From Deltaproteobacteria bacterium (GTDB lineage: Bacteria > Myxococcota_A > UBA796 > CAJQPC01), in contig JADKFE010000018.1 of assembly GCA_016717595.1 (NCBI GenBank), forward strand, positions 62,001 through 126,000: DNA of 64,000 bases, read 5' to 3'. The notes beneath the pieces were generated by a model. It did no database searches, was not told where the DNA came from, and worked only from the letters and a program-made list of their open reading frames with translations. Below, one piece after another: positions 7,342 to 16,530 of this stretch. The position numbers and the translations under genes are program-made. Every line of letters begins with the position of its first letter. Within the stretch, counting starts at the first letter, position 1.

Positions 7342-9264
7342 GTGCCCCTCTCTCTGATGGTTCTGCTCTTCGCCTGTGGTGCCCCCGAGGTGGTTCCACG
7401 CGCCCCCGGCGCGCGCGCGCCGCTCACCGCGGCCTGTGATGAGCTCGACCCGGGCCGCTGCCTCTTGCCTTGGCCGTCGAACACCTTCACGCGTGTCGAC
7501 GCGTCGAGCCCCACGGGCCTGCGCCTCGCCATCGATCAGGCCGCGCTGAGCGTAGACGACGACGCCAGCTACATGAACCTCGCCGATGGTTTCTCCCGCA
7601 TCGGCGGCGTCGCGACGCTCATCGAGGGCCCCGCCAACATCGATCGGCTGAGCAACACCGACGTGTCCGTCTCTCTCGATCCCGAGGGGCCGATTCAGGT
7701 GCTCAACGCCCAGCCTGGCTCGGCGCGCTACGGCGAGCGGGTGGCGATGTTCACCGAGGCCTTTGATGGCTCGTCGCTCAACACCGAACGGTACCTGCTC
7801 ATCGGCCGCCCGCAGACGGTCATGGAGGCCGGGGCGGATCACGTCGTCGTCGTGCTCGACACCATCGGCGACATCGGCGCGCGCCCCCGGGCGGTGGAGC
7901 TGGCCCTGGGCCTCGCCGAGCCCGAGGACGACGCCGAGGCGGCCATTGTGGGCTACTTCGCGCCGACGCGGGACTTCTTGACCGAACAAGGCATCGACCT
8001 GGGCCGGGTGCAGCGGGTGTGGGACTTCACCACCCGCAGCGAAGGGGACGTGGCGTTACGGCTCACGCTCATGGCCGAGGCGATGCGCGCCGCCGTGGAG
8101 AGCGGCGAGGTGGGCGTCGTGCTCGACACCGCGTCGTTCCCGTCCGATCCCAACCTCGCGGGCATCGTGCGCGGTCGGCTCACCGGCGCGCCGAACTTCT
8201 TGACCGACGAGGGCCTGCTCAACGTAGACAGCGACGGCTTGCCCGTGGCCAACGGCACCGCCGACATCCCGTTCCGGGTCACCTTGCCCGCCGGGGACGC
8301 CGACTGGCGCGTGGCGCTCTACGGCCACGGCACCGGCGGCGACGTCACCGACGACCTCTTCGACAGCGAGATGGCCGCCCAGAACATCGCCAAGGTGAAC
8401 CTGCGCTGGGAGGGCTGGACGGGCGACACCTTCTTGGACACGATCAGCGGCTTCTCGGCGTTCTTTAAGGGCAGCGCCAGGTCCACCGCGGGGCTCATGC
8501 AGTCCCTCGCCGGGGGCTCGGCGGTGCTCACGGCCCTTGAGGGGCCCCTCGCTGATGCCTTGAGCGCGCCCACCTTGGCCGGGGAGGTGAACCCCGCCGC
8601 CGGTCGCCGCCCCTCGGACGAGGAGATCGTGTGGCTCGGCGGATCCATGGGCGGCACCATGGGCGCGGTGATGACGGCCCTTGATGAGCGCATCCAGACC
8701 GCGGTGCTCAACGTGCCCGGCAGCGGCTGGACCCACATGATCCCCTACTCGCAGATCTACGAGGCCGGCGTCGGCAGCATCATGCTCGCCGTCTACGAGG
8801 ACGAGCTCGACCTGCAGCACGCGATGTTGATGGCCCAGCCCTCGTGGGACGAGATCGACGGCGCGGCCTGGGGAGACTCGCTGCGTGAGGGCCACACGCT
8901 GTTGCTCCAGCAGGTGATGGACGACCCGATCTTGCCCTGGATGGGCACAGAGCTCCTCGCCACGGCGGTGGGCGCCACCCAGCTCGGGCCCACCCTGACG
9001 CCGATTCATGGCCTCGTCCCTCAAGAGGGCCCCCAGGTGGGCGGCGCCGCCCTGGAGCAGTTCGCCGTGCCCCCGAGCGGCATCTACGACATCCACGGCT
9101 TCGCGGCCCGGGACACCGTCGCCGGAGCCGCCGCCCTGGAGCAGATCTTCACGCTTGTGGAGGGCGCGTGGAGCGGCGAGCCCACCTTGGCGCACCCGAC
9201 GATCTGCGCCGAGCAAGGCCGCGACGGCACCTGCGACTTCTCCGAGGCCTGGAGCGAAGACTGA
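7342..9264 (+). CDS. Lipoprotein with alpha/beta-hydrolase-like nucleophile elbow
   Basis: 640 residues if the GTG at 7342 is used; GAGG lies just upstream and this start gives a compact signal peptide with lipobox LFAC at about residue 11. A TTG start 30 nt further upstream is possible. The N-terminal half resembles an extracellular Ig-like domain. The C-terminal half contains WLGGSMGGTMGAVM with Ser435 in a GxSxG elbow, followed by VLNVPGSGW, as in lipase or esterase folds. A candidate catalytic His lies in GIYDIHGFAARD near the C-terminus. The substrate is unknown. It sits 75 bp after the MopE/FG-GAP lipoprotein and may share its transcript. Confidence 0.7.
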   Translation: MPLSLMVLLFACGAPEVVPRAPGARAPLTAACDELDPGRCLLPWPSNTFTRVDASSPTGLRLAIDQAALSVDDDASYMNLADGFSRIGGVATLIEGPANIDRLSNTDVSVSLDPEGPIQVLNAQPGSARYGERVAMFTEAFDGSSLNTERYLLIGRPQTVMEAGADHVVVVLDTIGDIGARPRAVELALGLAEPEDDAEAAIVGYFAPTRDFLTEQGIDLGRVQRVWDFTTRSEGDVALRLTLMAEAMRAAVESGEVGVVLDTASFPSDPNLAGIVRGRLTGAPNFLTDEGLLNVDSDGLPVANGTADIPFRVTLPAGDADWRVALYGHGTGGDVTDDLFDSEMAAQNIAKVNLRWEGWTGDTFLDTISGFSAFFKGSARSTAGLMQSLAGGSAVLTALEGPLADALSAPTLAGEVNPAAGRRPSDEEIVWLGGSMGGTMGAVMTALDERIQTAVLNVPGSGWTHMIPYSQIYEAGVGSIMLAVYEDELDLQHAMLMAQPSWDEIDGAAWGDSLREGHTLLLQQVMDDPILPWMGTELLATAVGATQLGPTLTPIHGLVPQEGPQVGGAALEQFAVPPSGIYDIHGFAARDTVAGAAALEQIFTLVEGAWSGEPTLAHPTICAEQGRDGTCDFSEAWSED

Positions 9265-9282
9265 GGGCGCCCGCCCACCGAC

Positions 9283-9312
9283 GCGGCGCTTTGACGCGGG
9301 GTTAAGCGCCGC
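9283..9312 (+). terminator. GC-rich hairpin upstream of cydA
   Basis: GCGGCGCTT (9283-9291) pairs perfectly with AAGCGCCGC (9304-9312) across a 12-nt loop. There is no T-tract, so this is either a weak terminator for the hydrolase-like gene or a leader structure for cydAB. Confidence 0.4.
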
Positions 9313-9369
9313 CGCGACGCGTTGGTTAGCAAGATCGCCCGGCCTGACGCTGGGGGATCGGAGGCCGGA

Positions 9370-10716
9370 ATGACCGATCTCTTCGCCGCCCGCAGCCAGA
9401 TGGCGATGTCGTTGGGGTTTCACATCCTCTTCGCCGCGGTGGGCATCGGGATGCCGCTGTTGATGGTGATCGCCGAGGGGCTGTGGATTCGCACCGGGGA
9501 TCCCCTCTACAAGGCGCTCTGCCACCGCTGGGCCAAAGGCACGGCGATCCTCTTCGCCGTGGGCGCGGTCTCGGGCACGGCGCTGAGCTTTGAGCTCGGG
9601 CTCTTGTGGCCGGAGTTTATGGCCCTCGCCGGGCCGATCATCGGCATGCCGTTCTCGCTGGAGGGCTTCGCGTTCTTCTCCGAGGCGATCTTTCTGGGCA
9701 TCTGGCTCTATGGCTGGGACAAGGTGAGCCCCCGGGCGCACTGGGCGGCGGGGTGGGCCGTGGCGGCCTCAGGCGCGCTCTCCGGCGCGTTTGTGGTCTG
9801 CGCCAACGCCTGGATGAACGACCCCCAGGGCTTCACGATGGTGGACGGCGTGGTCACCGAGATCCGCCCGTTTGAGGCCATGTTTAACGCATCATCGTTT
9901 CCCCAAGCCCTGCACATGACCCTCGCGGCGTACAGCGCGCTCGGCTTCGCCGTGGCCGGGGTTCACGCCTGGGCCCTGCTCAAGCGCCCGGGGCACCCGC
10001 TGCACCGACGCGCGTTCGGCATCGCCTTGGCGGTCGGCGGCGTGGCGGCGCTGCTTCAGCCGCTCAGCGGCCACCACAGCGCCCAGCACATCGCCGAGCA
10101 CCAGCCCGTGAAGCTCGCCGCCGCTGAGGCCCACTGGGAGACCGGGCCCCGGGCGCCGGCGCTCGTCGGCGGCTGGGCGGACGAGGAGGCCGAGGAGACC
10201 CGCTACGCCCTTGAGATCCCGTGGCTTCTAAGCGTCATGTCGTTCAACGACCCCGACGCCGTGGTGATGGGCCTCAAGGACGTGCCTCGGGAAGATCGCC
10301 CGCCCGTTGCGGTGACACACCTCGCCTTTGACGTCATGGTCGGCGCGGGCACGTTGATGGCCGGGGTCGCCGCCTTGGCGGGGCTCCTGGCCTGGCGTCG
10401 TCGGGAGCTCCTCGCCGATCCCCGGCTGTACAAGCTCGTCGTCTTCGCCTCTCCCATGGGCATGATCGCCATCGAGGCGGGCTGGGTGGTCACGGAGGTC
10501 GGCCGCCAGCCGTGGATTATCCGCGGCGTGATGCGCACGTCTGAGGCCGTGACGCCGATGCCCCAGCTTCAGGTGCCGTTTATGGTGTTCACGGCGCTCT
10601 ACGTCGTGCTCGGCCTCGTCGTCGTGCGGCTCTTGCAGCGCCAGGTCTTCGCGACGGTGGACGGCGAAGGCGCGGGCCTCGACGCCGGGGAGCACGAGGA
10701 GGGGCCCCATGCCTGA
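9370..10716 (+). CDS. cydA: Cytochrome bd-type ubiquinol oxidase subunit I
   Basis: 448 residues from the ATG at 9370, with GGAGG just upstream. This is the heme-bearing subunit of the cytochrome bd/CIO quinol oxidase, which reduces oxygen to water at low oxygen tension. Visible features are the first heme ligand His18 (SLGFHILFAAVG), Glu98 and Glu105 in FSLEGFAFFSEAIFLG, His182 (ALHMTLAAYSALG), the quinol-site QPVKLAAAEAHWET (about residues 245-258), the probable axial Met323 (AFDVMVGAG) and GRQPW (about residues 378-382). The quinol loop is short, as in the cyanide-insensitive (CioA) branch. It overlaps cydB by 8 nt. Confidence 0.95.
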   Translation: MTDLFAARSQMAMSLGFHILFAAVGIGMPLLMVIAEGLWIRTGDPLYKALCHRWAKGTAILFAVGAVSGTALSFELGLLWPEFMALAGPIIGMPFSLEGFAFFSEAIFLGIWLYGWDKVSPRAHWAAGWAVAASGALSGAFVVCANAWMNDPQGFTMVDGVVTEIRPFEAMFNASSFPQALHMTLAAYSALGFAVAGVHAWALLKRPGHPLHRRAFGIALAVGGVAALLQPLSGHHSAQHIAEHQPVKLAAAEAHWETGPRAPALVGGWADEEAEETRYALEIPWLLSVMSFNDPDAVVMGLKDVPREDRPPVAVTHLAFDVMVGAGTLMAGVAALAGLLAWRRRELLADPRLYKLVVFASPMGMIAIEAGWVVTEVGRQPWIIRGVMRTSEAVTPMPQLQVPFMVFTALYVVLGLVVVRLLQRQVFATVDGEGAGLDAGEHEEGPHA

Positions 10717-11713
10717 TCCCGTGATGCTGCTCGCCGGGGTGATCACCGCCGCGCTCATCGTCTACGCCTTGACCGGCGGCGCAGACTACGGCGGCGGGGT
10801 GATCGACCTCTTCGCCCGTGGGCCCCGGGCCAAAGACCTCCGCGCGCTCATCGCGCGGGCGATCGGGCCGATCTGGGAGGCCAACCACGTCTGGCTGATC
10901 CTGGTGATCGTGCTGATGTTTGTGTGTCTGCCCAAGGCCTTCGCGGCGATCATGACCGCCTTACACATCCCGCTCACGATCCTGCTCATCGGCTTGGTGC
11001 TGCGCGGCTCTGCGTTTGTCTTTCGCGCCTATGACGATCCGTCGGATGAGGTGCAGCGCCGCTGGAGCCTCATCTTCGCCGTGGCCTCCGTCGTCTCGCC
11101 TTGGGCCTTGGGCGCGACCTTGGGCGCGGTGGCCTCGGGCTCGATCACCTTCGACGCCGCCGGTCGGGTGCAGACCGACTTCGTGAGCGCCTGGGCCGCG
11201 CCGTTCCCCGCCGCGCTGGGCTTCTTCGTCGTCGCCTTGTTCACCTTGCTCGCCGCGACCTACCTCACGCTGGAGACCGACGACGCCGAGCTTCAAGACG
11301 CCCTGCGTGCGCAAGGTCTCGGCGCGGGGCTGGCCTCGGGGCTCTTCGCCTTCGTGGCCTTGGCCCTCTCCCAGACCGGGGCGCCGAGGGTGTGGGCGGG
11401 CCTCACCCAGCAGGTCTGGTCGCTGCCGTTTCAGGTGTTGACCGGGGCGGCGGCGGTCGGGGCCTTGGCGGCGCTGATCAGGCGGCGCTGGGCCCTCGCG
11501 CGGGCGGCGGCGGCGGCCCAGGTCGTGCTCATCGCCTTGGGCTGGGCCTTCTCTCAGGCGCCGTACGCCGTGCCGCCGTCGCTCACTCTCGCCGAGGCCG
11601 CGGCGCCGAGCTCGCTCATCACCCTCGTCCTGACGATCTTGGGCGGGGGGGCGATCTTCCTGATCCCAGCGTTCATTCTGCTCTACCGGGTCTTCGGAAA
11701 GCGCGTCTGGTGA
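10709..11713 (+). CDS. cydB: Cytochrome bd-type ubiquinol oxidase subunit II
   Basis: 334 residues, the normal length for CydB, with about eight or nine membrane helices. The N-terminal ALTGGADYGGGVIDLF and IGPIWEANHVWLILV are typical of the family. It starts inside the end of cydA, so the two are translationally coupled. No cydX-like small gene or cydCD assembly genes follow in this window. The operon ends here, and the next 539 bp have no gene. Confidence 0.95.
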   Translation: MPDPVMLLAGVITAALIVYALTGGADYGGGVIDLFARGPRAKDLRALIARAIGPIWEANHVWLILVIVLMFVCLPKAFAAIMTALHIPLTILLIGLVLRGSAFVFRAYDDPSDEVQRRWSLIFAVASVVSPWALGATLGAVASGSITFDAAGRVQTDFVSAWAAPFPAALGFFVVALFTLLAATYLTLETDDAELQDALRAQGLGAGLASGLFAFVALALSQTGAPRVWAGLTQQVWSLPFQVLTGAAAVGALAALIRRRWALARAAAAAQVVLIALGWAFSQAPYAVPPSLTLAEAAAPSSLITLVLTILGGGAIFLIPAFILLYRVFGKRVW

Positions 11714-11902
11714 GCCTCAGGGCCGCTTTCCGAATCGGACAGGATGCGTTCTTAGGATCTTCGCCCGAGCGCTTCACAAAGGCGCCTGCGTGGGCCATTG
11801 ATGAATGAGCGACGAAGAGCTGAGCTTGAGTTGATGGTTGGCCTGCTTCATTGATTGTGGCCTTTTCTCCTCGCTCTTCGCGCTCTCCCTTCTTCTGTGG
11901 TC

Positions 11903-11921
11903 GCCCCCTGTTGGGGCTTTT
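11903..11921 (+). terminator. Possible intrinsic terminator after cydAB
   Basis: GCCCC (11903-11907) pairs with GGGGC (11913-11917) around a 5-nt loop and is followed by TTTT. The stem is short and lies 190 bp after cydB, so it is a weak call. Confidence 0.35.
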
Positions 11922-12020
11922 GTGGCGCTCCCAGCGCCTTCACCTCGGGCGACCCACTGTGGTGTCGAAGGAGCAGCAGGGCCCATGACGGCCCTCCATT
12001 TCCCCCTTGCCTTAAAAATC

Positions 12021-12097
12021 CTTTCAGATGTTGAAAGCGCATAGTTGTTGGTTGAATTGATAAGCGATTGCGCAGCGACCTTGAAGATGCGACCTTG
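12021..12097 (+). promoter_or_regulatory. Inverted repeat and tandem 9-mers, possible operators
   Basis: CTTTCA (12021-12026) and TGAAAG (12032-12037) are perfect inverted repeats around 5 nt. Further on, GCGACCTTG occurs at 12075-12083 and again at 12089-12097, a 14-bp period. Both lie in the AT-richer part of the region before the MopE/LamG lipoprotein and look like protein-binding sites. The promoter itself is not clear. Confidence 0.35.
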
Positions 12098-12105
12098 GGT
12101 GAAGC

Positions 12106-12178
12106 GGTGAGGGGCTAATTGGTTGACGCGGCCAGTAGGTTGCCAGTGTTTGCTGGTTTTGGCCGCGCCCCCCTCACC
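12106..12178 (+). ncRNA. Foldable three-helix element in the leader of a MopE lipoprotein
   Basis: Three nested helices can form. GGTGAGGGG (12106-12114) pairs with CCCCTCACC (12170-12178). CGCGGCCA (12127-12134) pairs with TGGCCGCG (12160-12167). CCAG (12143-12146) pairs with CTGG (12153-12156). The element ends 74 nt before the ATG at 12253. It could be a leader regulatory RNA, a processed small RNA or a DNA-level inverted repeat. It matches no riboswitch class I know. Confidence 0.4.
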
Positions 12179-12252
12179 CTTGCTGTTTGCTCCCGGCGAG
12201 CCCCGCTGTTTTGAGGCAGACTGAGGCCACCCCTACACGCCTGGATGGCCCC

Positions 12253-14136
12253 ATGCTCCGCTTGCTCTCGCGCCGCGCCGCGCCTCTCTCTTGCGCGTTG
12301 TTGCTCTTCGCCGTCGCCTGCAAAGATGACAGCGTCACCCCAGAGGACACGACGCTGCCGCCCGGTGACTCCGGCGGCGCGGACTCCGGCGAGCCCGTAG
12401 ACGCCGACGGGGACGGCGTGCCCGCCTCCGAGGACTGCGACGACAACGACGCGTCGGTCTCGCCCAGCGCCCAGGAGCTCTGCGACGGCCTCGACAACAA
12501 CTGCGATGGCGCCGTGGATGAGGGCGCCGCCGACGCGACGGCTTGGTACAGCGACGGTGACGGTGACGGCTACGGCGCCGGGGAGCCTACGCTGGCCTGC
12601 GAGCCGGTCGAGGGCCAGGTCGCCCAGGCCGACGACTGCGATGACGCTCGCGCGGAGATCAACCCCGGCGCCGCCGAGACCGACTGCGCCGACCCCACGG
12701 ACTACAACTGCGACGGCTCGACGGGCTACGCCGACGCCGACGGCGACGGCTTCGCGGCCTGCGAAGAGTGTGACGATGGCGCCGTGGACGTGAACCCCGA
12801 CGCCACGGAGATCTGCGACGGCCTGGACAACGACTGCGACGGCGCCGTAGACCCGGCCACGTCTGAGGGCGCGCCGAGCTGGTACGCCGACAGCGACGGT
12901 GACAGCTTCGGGGACGCCGACCGGCCTACGGTGGCCTGCGAGGCGCCCGAGGGCCACGTCGCCGACGCCACCGACTGCGATGACGGCCTAGGCGCCGTGA
13001 ACCCCGACGCCGCCGAGATCTGCGACGGCCTCGACAACGACTGCGACGGCCTCGTAGACCCCGCCACCTCCGACGGCGCGCCGACCTGGTACGCGGACTC
13101 AGACGGCGACGGCTTCGGCGACGCGGGCTCGCCCCTGATCGCGTGCGAGAGCCCGAGCGGCCATGTCGCCGACGCCACAGACTGCGACGACGCCGCGCCA
13201 GACACCAACCCCGACGGCCAAGAGGTCTGCGGAGGCGGGGATGAGGACTGCGACGGCCTCCTCGACGACGAGGACGGCAGCGTGGATCTCTCCACAGGCG
13301 ACTCGGCCTTCATCGACGCCGACGGCGACGGCTTCGGCGCGGCGCCGGTGGTCGCCTGCGTGCTGCCTCCGAACGCCGTCTCCGACGACACCGACTGCGA
13401 CGACGCCGACCCCTCCAACTACCCCAGCGCCGCCGAGCGCTGCGACGGCGTCGACAACGACTGCGACGGCGACGACGACACCATCGGCTACTGGCCCCTG
13501 GACGAGGGCACCGGCAGCACGGTGTACGACGCCGCAGGGCTCGGCCTGAGCGGCGCGGTGACCTCGGGCACCTGGACCACGGGGAAGATTGGTCAGGCGA
13601 TCAACTTTAACGGCACGTCCACGACGATCACCATGACCCCGACCGCGAAGGAGCTCGTCCCAGAAGGTGGCCTCACCGCCTCGGCCTGGGTGAAGCCCGA
13701 CAAGCTCAGCAGCTCAAGCTGGGACACGGTGCTCTCCGTGGGCACCTTGGGCACCACGGGCTGCTGCGTCGACACCTACTTCTTGGGCTACTACAAGACG
13801 AACATGGCCTGGTACAACGACGGGGCGACGTCGAACAACGTCATCATCAGCTCGGCGACCTACGCGGCGCACGTCGGCGGCTGGCACCACCTGCTCGCCA
13901 CCTGGAGCCCCGACGGCGCCCAGGCCATCTATGTGGACGGCGTGCTCTCGGTCTCGGGCACGAGCGGCCCCAAAAACCTCACCAGCGACGGCGCGCCGTT
14001 CCGGGTGGGCGCCGACACCAACACCGGCAGCCCGACGCTCTACTTCGACGGCGTCATCGACGAGGTGAAGCTGTTCTCCTGCGCCGTAGACGCCGCCCAG
14101 GTCTCCGCCGATTACTCCGCCAACTGGCCATTCTGA
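12253..14136 (+). CDS. Lipoprotein with MopE-type repeats and LamG-like C-terminal domain
   Basis: 627 residues from the ATG at 12253, which opens a signal peptide with an AVAC lipobox followed by an Asp/Ser/Gly linker. Residues about 45-410 hold about six MopE-type units (ICDGLDNDCDG, WYADSDGDGFGD, HVADATDCDD), each with paired Cys and dense Asp suited to metal binding. From about residue 412 there is a concanavalin A-like/LamG domain (GYWPLDEGTGSTVYDAAG; LTASAWVKPDK; GGWHHLLATWSPDGAQAIYV). The likely role is a surface-exposed metal- and glycan-binding lipoprotein. It lies alone on this strand behind a long structured leader region. Confidence 0.85.
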   Translation: MLRLLSRRAAPLSCALLLFAVACKDDSVTPEDTTLPPGDSGGADSGEPVDADGDGVPASEDCDDNDASVSPSAQELCDGLDNNCDGAVDEGAADATAWYSDGDGDGYGAGEPTLACEPVEGQVAQADDCDDARAEINPGAAETDCADPTDYNCDGSTGYADADGDGFAACEECDDGAVDVNPDATEICDGLDNDCDGAVDPATSEGAPSWYADSDGDSFGDADRPTVACEAPEGHVADATDCDDGLGAVNPDAAEICDGLDNDCDGLVDPATSDGAPTWYADSDGDGFGDAGSPLIACESPSGHVADATDCDDAAPDTNPDGQEVCGGGDEDCDGLLDDEDGSVDLSTGDSAFIDADGDGFGAAPVVACVLPPNAVSDDTDCDDADPSNYPSAAERCDGVDNDCDGDDDTIGYWPLDEGTGSTVYDAAGLGLSGAVTSGTWTTGKIGQAINFNGTSTTITMTPTAKELVPEGGLTASAWVKPDKLSSSSWDTVLSVGTLGTTGCCVDTYFLGYYKTNMAWYNDGATSNNVIISSATYAAHVGGWHHLLATWSPDGAQAIYVDGVLSVSGTSGPKNLTSDGAPFRVGADTNTGSPTLYFDGVIDEVKLFSCAVDAAQVSADYSANWPF

Positions 14137-14146
14137 CCGAGCGGGA

Positions 14147-14689
14147 TCAGGCGAGCTTCTTGAGCACGACCACCCGGCGGGGCCGCCCGTCGAGGTCGTA
14201 GTCCCAGCGCCCGGCGGGCTCAAAGCCGGGCGCCTCTGGGGCCTCTCCTCGGGCGAGCATCAAGGCCACGCGGCCGCCGGGGCGCAGGAGCCGGGCGGCC
14301 ACACGCACCAGCTCGTCCGGCGGCACAAACGCTCGGGCGATCACCCCGTCGAAGGCGGCGTCTGGAAGCTCAACGTCGCGGCCACGCCGCACTGTGGCGT
14401 TCTGGAGCTTGGCCTCCCGCACGACCTGGTCCAGAAACGTCGCCCGCTTCTGCCGGGGCTCGACGAGCAGCACCCGGGCCTCGGGGAAACGCGCCGCCAG
14501 GGCGATCCCCGGGAAACCCGCGCCCGAGCCCAGGTCTACCCAGTCTCCTTCGGCTTGGAGCGGGCCCACGGCGGCGGCGGCGTCCTCAAAGTGTGGCTCG
14601 GCGGGGCCGGGGCCGATGAGGTCCATGGCGTGCCGCCAACGCTCCAGCAGGCGCAGATGAACGGTCTCGGCCGGTGTGATCGGGATCAT
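14147..14689 (-). CDS. rsmG: 16S rRNA m7G527 methyltransferase
   Basis: 180 residues from the ATG at 14689, whose bases overlap the mnmG stop (ATGA). An ATG 12 nt upstream (14701) is an alternative. RsmG uses S-adenosylmethionine to methylate N7 of G527 in 16S rRNA. The SAM site VDLGSGAGFPGIALA, the acidic strand end VLLVEPRQKRATFL and the ARAF motif are all present. The protein is a little shorter at the N-terminus than most homologues. It follows mnmG directly, the classic gid gene pair. Confidence 0.92.
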   Translation of the reverse strand: MIPITPAETVHLRLLERWRHAMDLIGPGPAEPHFEDAAAAVGPLQAEGDWVDLGSGAGFPGIALAARFPEARVLLVEPRQKRATFLDQVVREAKLQNATVRRGRDVELPDAAFDGVIARAFVPPDELVRVAARLLRPGGRVALMLARGEAPEAPGFEPAGRWDYDLDGRPRRVVVLKKLA

Positions 14690-16521
14690 CGGGACAGCCA
14701 TAACGCCAGCACGTCCAGGGCGGCCGGGGTGACGCCCGGCAGGCGCGCGGCGGCGGCGAGGGTAGGGGGGCGGTGGCGAATGAGGCGCTCACGCACCTCA
14801 GCGCTCAGCCCGGGCACGGTCGTGAGGTCGAGGGACTCCAAGGAGCGGGCCTCCAGGCGGCGGGTGCGCTCGGTGCGGGCCTCCTCGCGCCGGATGTAGC
14901 CCGCGTACTTCACCTCGGTCTCGACCTGCTCGGCCTCCTCGTCGCTGAGCTGAGGCAGCTCAAAGAGCGCCGTGAGCGCGCTCCACGAGGCCTCAGGCCG
15001 ACGCAGCAGCTCATCCCCGGCGATGGCTTGGCGAAGCCCCCCCAAGCCCGCGGCCTCGATCCGGGCGAGGGTGGTCGGGTCGGGCCGCACCTGCAGCGCG
15101 GCCAAGGCGGCGTGCCCCCGGGCGATGGCCTCTTGCCGGGCCTCAAACGCCGCCCAGTCCACGTCATCAATGAGCCCCAGCGCCCGGCCGATGGGCATCA
15201 GGCGACGGTCGGCGTTGTCTTCGCGCAGCACGAGGCGGTGCTCTGCGCGAGAGCTGAACATACGATAGGGCTCACCGCCGATGCCTTTGGAGATGAGATC
15301 GTCGATGAGCACGCCGAGCATCGCCCGGTCGCGGCCCAGGCGCAGGGGCTCACCTCGGGCGGCGCTCACCCCGGCGATGAAGCCTTGGGCGGCGGCCTCC
15401 TCATAGCCTGAGGTGCCGTTGAGCTGACCGGCGAGGTACAGGCCGCGCAGGTCTCTGTGCTGAAGATCCGGGCCCAGCGCGGTGGGGTCGGCGAAGTCGT
15501 ACTCCACCGCGTAGCCGTGCTGGAGGATCTCCGCGCCGCGCAGGGCGGGGATGGCGTCGAGCAGGCCACGCTGCACGTCGTCGGGCAGAGACGTGCTCAG
15601 GCCGTTGACGTAGATGCGCTCGGTCTGGTGGCTCTCGGGCTCCAGAAACAAGAGGTGGCGCTCGCGGTGGCCAAACCGCATCACCTTGTCTTCGATGGAC
15701 GGGCAGTAGCGTGGGCCGACCCCCTCGATCTGCCCGGCGTACATCGGCGCCCGGTGGATGTTCTCGCGGATGAGCGCGTGGGACTCTTCAGTGGTGTGCA
15801 CCAAAAAACAGCGCGCCGTGGGCAGGCTGCGGGGCACCGGGGCGTAGGAGAAGCGGCCTTGGGTGTCGTCTTGGGGCTCGGTGAGGGCCCAGTGGATCGT
15901 GCTGGCCTTGAGGCGCGGCGGCGTGCCCGTCTTGAGGCGGCCCAGGCGCAGGCCGAGATCCCGCATCGAGTCCGCGAGGCGCCAGGCCGCGGCCTCACCC
16001 ACACGCCCGCCCCGGGTCTGGTGTTCGCCCCGGTGCAGAAGCCCCCGCAGAAACGTGCCCGTGGTGAGGATCAGCGCCTCACAGCGCAGGGTGTCGCCGC
16101 TGGCCAAGGCCACACCGACCACCCGGCCGCCTTCAGTGAGCAGCTCGGCGGCCTCGCCCTCGACAAGCGTCAGCGAAGGGATCTTCGCCAGGAGGGCTTG
16201 CACGGCGGCGGGGTATCCGACCACGTCCACCTGGGCCCGGCTTGAGCGTGTGGCGAGGCCCTTGGAGGTGTTGAGCAGGCGAAACTGAATCGTCGCCGCG
16301 TCCGTCGCCCGGGCCATGAGCCCGCCGAGCGCGTCTAGCTCACGCACCAGACATCCCTTCGCGAGCCCGCCGATGGCCGGATTACACGACAGGCGCCCCA
16401 CCTGATCCCGAGAGAACGTGACCATGGCCACGCGGCGGCCCAGGCGCGCGGCGGCGGCGGCGGCCTCGACCCCGGCGTGCCCGGCGCCGATCACCACGAT
16501 GTCGAAGGAGGTTGAGCCCAC
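14686..16521 (-). CDS. mnmG: tRNA uridine-5-carboxymethylaminomethyl modification enzyme, FAD subunit
   Basis: 611 residues, normal length, with a GTG start at 16521. MnmG with MnmE installs the cmnm5 group on U34 of certain tRNAs, using FAD. Diagnostic parts are the dinucleotide-binding IVVIGAGHAGVEAA, the signature LSCNPAIGGLAKGCLVRE, LKTGTPPRL, and LNGTSGYEEAAAQG in the second FAD-binding part. The stop overlaps the rsmG start by 4 nt. parA and parB, often found after rsmG, are not present here. Confidence 0.96.
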   Translation of the reverse strand: MGSTSFDIVVIGAGHAGVEAAAAAARLGRRVAMVTFSRDQVGRLSCNPAIGGLAKGCLVRELDALGGLMARATDAATIQFRLLNTSKGLATRSSRAQVDVVGYPAAVQALLAKIPSLTLVEGEAAELLTEGGRVVGVALASGDTLRCEALILTTGTFLRGLLHRGEHQTRGGRVGEAAAWRLADSMRDLGLRLGRLKTGTPPRLKASTIHWALTEPQDDTQGRFSYAPVPRSLPTARCFLVHTTEESHALIRENIHRAPMYAGQIEGVGPRYCPSIEDKVMRFGHRERHLLFLEPESHQTERIYVNGLSTSLPDDVQRGLLDAIPALRGAEILQHGYAVEYDFADPTALGPDLQHRDLRGLYLAGQLNGTSGYEEAAAQGFIAGVSAARGEPLRLGRDRAMLGVLIDDLISKGIGGEPYRMFSSRAEHRLVLREDNADRRLMPIGRALGLIDDVDWAAFEARQEAIARGHAALAALQVRPDPTTLARIEAAGLGGLRQAIAGDELLRRPEASWSALTALFELPQLSDEEAEQVETEVKYAGYIRREEARTERTRRLEARSLESLDLTTVPGLSAEVRERLIRHRPPTLAAAARLPGVTPAALDVLALWLSR

Positions 16522-16530
16522 CGCCGCGCC

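Larger units (their letters stand above)
11714..12252. other. 539-bp gene-free region with several repeats
   Basis: No convincing gene is present on either strand, and 12000-12065 is visibly more AT-rich than the surroundings. It holds a terminator-like hairpin (11903-11921), a 6-bp inverted repeat (12021-12037), a 9-bp direct repeat (12075-12097) and a foldable three-helix element (12106-12178), all listed separately. No tRNA signature is seen. Confidence 0.6.

Noticed and set aside
11838..12044. Possible 68-codon gene in the gene-free region
   Set aside because: It starts with TTG, has no ribosome site, and runs through the terminator-like hairpin and the inverted repeat. Its composition does not look coding.
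12420..13480. Apparent DNA tandem repeat with recurring GACTGCGAC and CTCGACAACGACTGCGACGG
   Set aside because: The periodicity follows the MopE protein units with ordinary codon-level drift. It is a protein repeat, not a satellite or CRISPR array.
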